DNA of 64,000 bases. It comes from Cristatella mucedo (lineage: Eukaryota > Bryozoa > Phylactolaemata > Cristatellidae). The position numbers were made by a program, and so were the translations under genes. Positions within the stretch are counted from its first letter, which is position 1. The number at the start of each line of letters is the position of its first letter. The notes beneath the pieces are model-generated. The model was given only the letters and a program-made list of their open reading frames with translations, was not told the DNA's origin and did not search any database. This document shows positions 62,501 through 64,000 of this stretch, piece after piece. The DNA lies in the NCBI GenBank assembly GCA_009760855.2, contig WPIO01000009.1, positions 8,237,501 to 8,301,500 of the forward strand, given 5' to 3'.

Positions 62501-63361
62501 TTCAAAGTCCATTGCGTGCAAGAAGCCGTTCGTAGCTACTACAGGCTCGAGGCCCTACAGCACGGCTACCAAACGGTTTTCCGGCGACCCTGCACAACAA
62601 TACCGCTGCAGCCATGGCGACATGACTTGGTGATGCGAATGCCGACAGAATTGGCTGGCGTCACGTCCAGCTCGCTGTCTTCCTATTCACAGCTAGAGAC
62701 ATTATTTAACAGACCGCGTGCGATGGCATAAACGAGGCGCACAAAGATCGTCGCCGACGAGGCTTCGCTGGCTGCACGCGGAGTAGGCCGAGCCTCCATC
62801 AGGAAGTACCACCACCACCACCCCCCCCCCCCCTATACACACACTGCCTAACGATAACCACGTGGCTAGGCAAACAATCCCCCATCCTTCAAATGCATCT
62901 GCTACCCCGGAGGTAGCGCGGCGTCAGGCGGCGTACGGCAGGCGAGCGCGCGCGCGTCTCCGCGCCCGTTCGTCACTCCACGCGCTCGCGGGCCGGCAAA
63001 ACACGCGTGCGTTCTCGCGCGCGCGCGCGCCCGCGCGAACGGACGCGGGGGCCGATAACGCGAGCCTGCGGCAGGCGGAGAAGGACGCACCAGCCCCGCA
63101 GCTCTTGGCTGCCCAGGGCACGAACCGAAAAGGACGACCGGGCGGCGTGCGCAGCCACCACCGCTGGGCGGCCGAGATGTGCGTGCGGCGCAAGCGCGTC
63201 ATGCACCGACAGCGGTCGGAATCGAAGCCCGCCACCGCCGCCAGCCGAAGGGTCGCTGCGAACGCACCGAGGAAGCTCGTCAAAAGTAGTCGCAGGCCGC
63301 TGGCAGGAACTCCGAGAGCGTCCTGAGCGGCGTTCAACCACGTGTCAATTAGCGAAGCCAT
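43707..63361 (-). CDS. LPCAT3: MBOAT lysophospholipid acyltransferase, LPCAT3/MBOAT5-like, 11 exons, last exon not found
   Basis: Gene-level span. LPCAT3 is an ER multi-pass acyltransferase of the Lands cycle that puts polyunsaturated acyl chains onto lysophosphatidylcholine. The joined exons give 437 residues without stop; human LPCAT3 has 487. Many hydrophobic segments are present. The MBOAT signature residues can be placed: Asn at about 326 in SFNVNTNQW and His at about 362 in LAIWHGYHSGY, 36 residues apart as in vertebrate LPCAT3. Other blocks: YDISWSIPQCVLTLRLTGLA, YSYFTPSFMVGPQ, KRLRFLGNRQLS. Every junction is GT..AG with matching phase. The final exon, about 35-40 residues with the family's basic C-terminus, was not recognised left of 43707. 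MBOAT1/2/7 are less similar. Confidence 0.93.
44017..44164 (-). CDS. LPCAT3: LPCAT3-like exon 10 (catalytic His)
   Basis: 148 bp, phase 2 in (tattag|GTATGT) and phase 0 out (AAGGAT|gtgagt). It encodes YVYKRLRFLGNRQLS and LFYLAIWHGYHSGYF. The His of WHG is the MBOAT catalytic residue (about 362). Confidence 0.97.
44374..44540 (-). CDS. LPCAT3: LPCAT3-like exon 9 (catalytic Asn)
   Basis: 167 bp, phase 0 in (ttgtag|GAGGGC) and phase 2 out (CTCAA|gtacgt). It encodes CIISGVAYNG, QWNACANVCI and ESFNVNTNQWML. The Asn after SF is the conserved MBOAT active-site Asn (about residue 326). Confidence 0.96.
44541..45709. other. LPCAT3-like intron 8 segment, no feature recognised
   Basis: No repeat family or coding match. 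Confidence 0.45.
45710..45882 (+). mobile_element. LINE family 1, 3' UTR and tail
   Basis: ATGCTGACCCTGTGCATGTC, TTTGCAGCAAATGTAAAGCG, AAAAGAGATTGAGTTCTGAG, then (ATT)n. Confidence 0.9.
46389..46475 (-). CDS. LPCAT3: LPCAT3-like exon 8
   Basis: 87 bp, phase 0 at both ends (ttgtag|GAAAAG ... TTGGCG|gtaagg). It encodes FIYKSIFVLLWGQVLLLRYI followed by GFWLLA; vertebrates have FRCMYMLIWGKFVLYKYVTC. Confidence 0.93.
46476..47399. other. LPCAT3-like intron 7, no repeat recognised
   Basis: Unique-looking sequence, GC-rich near exon 7. Confidence 0.45.
47400..47508 (-). CDS. LPCAT3: LPCAT3-like exon 7
   Basis: 109 bp, phase 2 in (tttgcag|CATACA) and phase 0 out (TTCCAG|gtaggc). It encodes VLRTAAGVAYIAVYALLCN and YLVGDEF, matching by position the ALKRLSLGLFYLVGYTLL and YLLTEDY region. 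A (CAG)7/(CTG)6 palindrome is 63 bp upstream in the intron. Confidence 0.88.
47571..47610. repeat. (CAG)7/(CTG)6 palindrome
   Basis: Seven CAG units switch directly to six CTG units plus C at 47591/47592, making a perfect self-complementary block of about 38 nt. It lies in LPCAT3-like intron 6, 63 bp upstream of exon 7. Confidence 0.96.
47658..48145 (-). mobile_element. LINE family 1 copy
   Basis: Minus strand: tail, hairpin, 3' UTR and RT C-terminal blocks up to GCCAAGCATCGTACCACCCG. A short duplication (ggctggagatctgagagata) marks its 5' end. Confidence 0.92.
48160..48245 (+). mobile_element. LINE family 1, 3' tail only
   Basis: TTTGCGGCAAATGTAAAGTA, CTTGAAAGAGATTAAGTTCT, CGGGCGCTATACAAATTATTG. 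Confidence 0.85.
48246..48745 (+). mobile_element. LINE family 2 copy
   Basis: GACCCACAAGGCCCGCTCTC, GACAGAAGCTTTTGCTCTGC, CCGAAAGCCGCTTAGGATTT, ending GTCACAGACTACATTACAAT. An internal 17-bp tandem duplication lies at 48421-48454 (unit TCGACACATCTAACGCA). Confidence 0.87.
48746..50007. other. LPCAT3-like intron 6 segment, no feature recognised
   Basis: No repeat family or coding match. Confidence 0.45.
50008..50575 (-). mobile_element. LINE family 1 copy next to LPCAT3-like exon 6
   Basis: Minus strand, same sense as the gene: (ATT)n, hairpin, 3' UTR and RT C-terminal blocks up to CAGTCAAGCAACGGATTGAC. A duplication of about 20 bp (ccccaaaggatt..gaggtttgag) sits at 50368-50410. The 5' truncation point is about 90 bp past the exon 6 donor. 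Confidence 0.92.
50667..50734 (-). CDS. LPCAT3: LPCAT3-like exon 6 (68 bp)
   Basis: Phase 0 in (ttgcag|TTTCCC) and phase 2 out (GTGTG|gtgagt). It encodes FPMSRYLDFVRGKFSD, matching FSMNHYMKLVQGEL. A family-1 LINE fragment begins only about 90 bp beyond its donor. Confidence 0.9.
50735..51888. other. LPCAT3-like intron 5, no feature recognised
   Basis: The 207-codon minus frame at 51332-51955 only overlaps the real exon at its upper end and shows no similarity in the rest. Confidence 0.4.
51889..52002 (-). CDS. LPCAT3: LPCAT3-like exon 5
   Basis: 114 bp, phase 0 at both ends (ttctag|AATAAG ... CCCCAG|gtaagc). It encodes PSLLEIFGYSYFTPSFMVGP; vertebrates have PSLLEVAGFSYFYGAFLVGP. Confidence 0.96.
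52462..52585 (-). mobile_element. SINE-B copy, diverged
   Basis: Minus strand: GTGCTCTCGCCTTTGACGAC, GTCGTGGGCTCGAGCCCTG, ATAGGTGAAGCGCCCGGAGA, GAGATCAGGTTCTCTTAGCG. Confidence 0.75.
52816..52962 (-). CDS. LPCAT3: LPCAT3-like exon 4
   Basis: 147 bp, phase 0 at both ends (ttccag|GGCTAT ... GCCAAG|gtgcgt). It encodes GYLLGCYFFTKTEKYDISW and IPQCVLTLRLTGLAWDVYDG, a very strong LPCAT3 match (vertebrate YDIKWTMPHCVLTLKLIGLA). It ends in an Ala run. Confidence 0.97.
53260..53366 (-). CDS. LPCAT3: LPCAT3-like exon 3 (membrane segments)
   Basis: 107 bp, phase 1 in (tttgcag|GCATCT) and phase 0 out (AATCTG|gtactc). It encodes two hydrophobic segments, LVHGIINVFLVYAVL and SAVSVAVCFTVNL. They align by position with vertebrate HSLLCIVLQFLILRL and ITAVLTTFCFQM. 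Confidence 0.8.
53622..53775 (-). mobile_element. SINE-B copy
   Basis: Minus strand: AACTGGTGCTTAGGGTGCTC, CAAGGTCAAGGTGAATACA, GGCACATGTGAAGTGCCTGA, ATAGAGATTGCATTCTCTCA, GGGTGCTGTACAAATGAATT. Confidence 0.8.
53776..54060 (-). mobile_element. SINE-A with internal inverted duplication and LINE tail
   Basis: The SINE-A tRNA half is at 53942-54055 (minus) and SINE-A 3' sequence at 53777-53900. They are interrupted by a LINE-type tail (CCTAGAAAGAGTTCTTTGTG ... (ATT)n at 53890-53942) and by the inverted repeat at 53791-53850. It appears to be a nested or rearranged cluster. Confidence 0.65.
53791..53850. repeat. Perfect inverted repeat, 17-bp arms
   Basis: CATTTACATGTAGGCAG (53791-53807) and CTGCCTACATGTAAATG (53834-53850). 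The 26-nt loop contains a second pair, AGCCTTAA and TTAAGGCT. Confidence 0.95.
54061..55079. other. LPCAT3-like intron 2 segment, no feature recognised
   Basis: No repeat family or coding match. Confidence 0.45.
55080..55154 (+). mobile_element. LINE family 1, 3' hairpin and tail only
   Basis: AAAGCGCCTAGAAAGAGATT AAGTTCTCTGAGGGCGCTTT ATCAAGTG then (ATT)n. This is the cleanest example of the tail hairpin. Confidence 0.93.
55360..55530 (+). mobile_element. SINE-A, near full length
   Basis: GCACACTAGGTAAGGCGGTT, CGAGGTCGTGGGTTCGATTC C (perfect B-box), GGGCGATTCTTTATCGCCAC, AGCCGTAAAGGCTCTTCTGT, GAGGCTGTTTAATCAGCTAG, then ATTT tail. Same sequence as the minus copy at 8743-8935, so it is a relatively young family. 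Confidence 0.93.
55650..55735 (+). mobile_element. SINE-A-like 5' half, diverged
   Basis: CCCTAGGTGCTTGATAAGTA, CCCTCGTCATGGGTTCAAAA CCTGCAGTGAGCAATCC. Confidence 0.5.
56430..56540. repeat. (GT)n microsatellite
   Basis: About 110 bp of GT with one GTATGT and one GTGAGT interruption, in LPCAT3-like intron 2. Confidence 0.97.
57095..57205 (+). mobile_element. SINE-B fragment with internal palindrome
   Basis: CGAGGTCGTAGGCTCGAG, GTTCGAGCATATGTAAAAGC, ACTTGAGATTAAGTTCTACC AGGGC. The core GCTCGAGAGCTCTCGAGAGC at 57118-57137 is a palindrome, apparently a local inverted duplication of the B-box area. Confidence 0.6.
58221..58320. repeat. Imperfect (GT)n microsatellite
   Basis: GTGTGTGTGTGCACGT units, with the segment gcacgtgtattgtgtgtttgtg repeated twice. 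Confidence 0.9.
59383..59424 (+). repeat. Exact 14-bp tandem triplication
   Basis: AAAACGCCCAGCAC occurs three times in a row (59383, 59397, 59411). Confidence 0.96.
60018..60128 (-). CDS. LPCAT3: LPCAT3-like exon 2
   Basis: 111 bp, phase 1 in (ttttgcag|TGTTTC) and phase 1 out (AACTTCG|gtgagc). It encodes FPLVLVHRWM, VQHVYFTLFGLLLMYFNFG; the vertebrate protein has GLSIAYFNFG at the same border. Confidence 0.9.
60655..61175 (+). mobile_element. LINE family 2 copy
   Basis: CAGTGCAAAGTTCTTACTCT GACCCACAAG, CTGTGGAACTCACTTCCACG, CACCAAAAGCCACTTAGGAT, and the end ATATTACATTTC. The RT frame is broken. Confidence 0.85.
61612..61690 (+). mobile_element. LINE family 1, 3' tail only
   Basis: CTGCAGCAAACGTACAGTGC, CTAGAAAGAGATAAAGTTCT, GAGGGTGCTCTACAAAA. 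Confidence 0.82.
61691..62287. other. LPCAT3-like intron 1 segment, no feature recognised
   Basis: No repeat family or coding match. Confidence 0.45.
62288..62376. repeat. A+T-rich palindromic (TA)n-like block
   Basis: Almost only A and T, with TATATCCAATTATA twice and the ends CAAATTGATATAT and TATATAATCAATTG roughly complementary. It should form cruciform-prone DNA. Confidence 0.85.
62900..63360. promoter_or_regulatory. CpG-rich island over LPCAT3-like exon 1
   Basis: About 460 bp very dense in CG dinucleotides, with (CG)n runs at 62948-62953 and 63017-63036, covering the first coding exon and the start of intron 1. Such islands mark promoters or first exons of widely expressed genes. The long open frames on both strands here are a result of GC content. 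Confidence 0.5.
63268..63361 (-). CDS. LPCAT3: LPCAT3-like exon 1
   Basis: 94 bp from the ATG at 63361 to TTCCTCG|gtgcgt, leaving phase 1. It encodes MASLIDTWLNAAQDALGV and then GLRLLLTSFL, matching the vertebrate ALRLIISIFLG entry into the first membrane segment. The frame stays open well past the donor, in very CpG-rich DNA. Confidence 0.82.
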
Positions 63362-64000
63362 TCGCGAGGCTTTCGCGCTTGCGATGGTGGCTCAACAGGC
63401 AGCGGTGCGGTGGGGGAAGGCCACGCCACGCAGGAGTCACTCACAGCGCCGCCAGCTCTTGGACCTTGCTGAGACGGCGTACCGCCCACAAGCTCAGACG
63501 CTCCACCCTGTGGCTCAGCTAATTAATTCACTTAACAGTTTTTAATTTAATTTATTATTGCATATTTTGAGATTGAATAGATCAATCAATCATGTAAGCG
63601 CCTACATTTTGAGGCAGTATTCGAGCAGCTCAAAACTTGCTTCCGGTCCGGTCCGCCAGTTTGGTCCGCCCACTAGACACGCCCATGTAAGGACGCCAGT
63701 TGGTCAGCTGCGGGGGTTCGACGAATTACCGAAATCCACCACAGTCCACCAAAATCGATCCCAACCGGGTTAGGTATGGCAATCGTCAGCAATGGCCCTG
63801 CTGATACCATCCATCCACCCATCTACTAATCCATTATAACTAATCCATAATAATTAATTTACACCATTAATCGATCGCAAATTGACTTTGCAAAACTAAA
63901 ATCCTCATGGCACGTAACATTTCATTTTGTACTCAAACATTATTTCAACCCATTTCGCCTGTTCAATCTCGAGCAAGGAATGGCAATTGACTGCAATATA
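63362..64000. other. 5' flank of the LPCAT3-like gene
   Basis: The CpG-rich part fades by about 63530, followed by A+T-rich DNA. The 67-codon plus frame 63342-63545 has no recognisable similarity and is antisense to exon 1 at its start. Confidence 0.4.

Noticed and set aside
62862-63522. Overlapping long frames on both strands near 63000
   Set aside because: CpG-rich DNA is poor in stop codons. Only the minus frame from 63361 to 63268 matches a protein family.

Overview
The window is nuclear DNA of an animal. It has many spliceosomal introns with GT..AG borders, long (CA)n, (GT)n and (GA)n microsatellites, non-LTR retrotransposon debris, and tRNA-derived SINEs. The host genes are ordinary metazoan ones. 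No phylum can be assigned from sequence alone. The retroelement 3' ends, with (ATT)n tails, look like those of invertebrate or basal-deuterostome CR1/L2/Rex1-type LINEs, so an invertebrate is most likely (inference).

Three protein-coding genes could be reconstructed exon by exon, with compatible phases. (1) 681-16700, minus strand: a myosin phosphatase targeting subunit (PPP1R12/MYPT). Eleven coding exons carry the PP1-docking N-terminus, the ankyrin repeats and part of the disordered middle; the C-terminal end lies beyond base 1. (2) 16992-37187, plus strand: mitochondrial small-subunit ribosomal protein mS35 (MRPS35). Six coding exons are certain, and a first exon for the targeting peptide is probable. 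(3) 43707-63361, minus strand: an MBOAT lysophospholipid acyltransferase most like LPCAT3/MBOAT5. Eleven coding exons include both catalytic residues; the short last exon was not found.

PPP1R12 and MRPS35 are head to head, with 291 bp between their start codons. That gap looks like a shared bidirectional promoter, and a YY1-like motif sits over the MRPS35 ATG. MRPS35 and LPCAT3 are tail to tail. The three genes share no pathway.

Introns and intergenic DNA are filled by a small set of interspersed families. LINE family 1 has about 19 pieces on both strands; its RT C-terminal domain is followed by a 3' UTR ending in a conserved nested hairpin and (ATT)n. LINE family 2 (five clear copies) and a related family 3 are also present. 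SINE-A is tRNA-derived. SINE-B is tRNA-derived and carries the LINE family-1 hairpin tail, suggesting it is mobilised by that LINE. SINE-C is seen once.

The most unusual structures are these: a duplicated, decayed copy of MRPS35 exon 2 separated from the real exon by a LINE family-1 fragment; a family-2 LINE nested inside a family-1 LINE with a 40-bp snap-back palindrome at its 5' junction; a (CAG)7/(CTG)6 palindrome beside an LPCAT3 exon; a 27-bp-stem hairpin in an MRPS35 intron; and (UG)n tracts next to PPP1R12 splice sites. No CRISPR array, rRNA, functional tRNA gene or intact mobile element was found.
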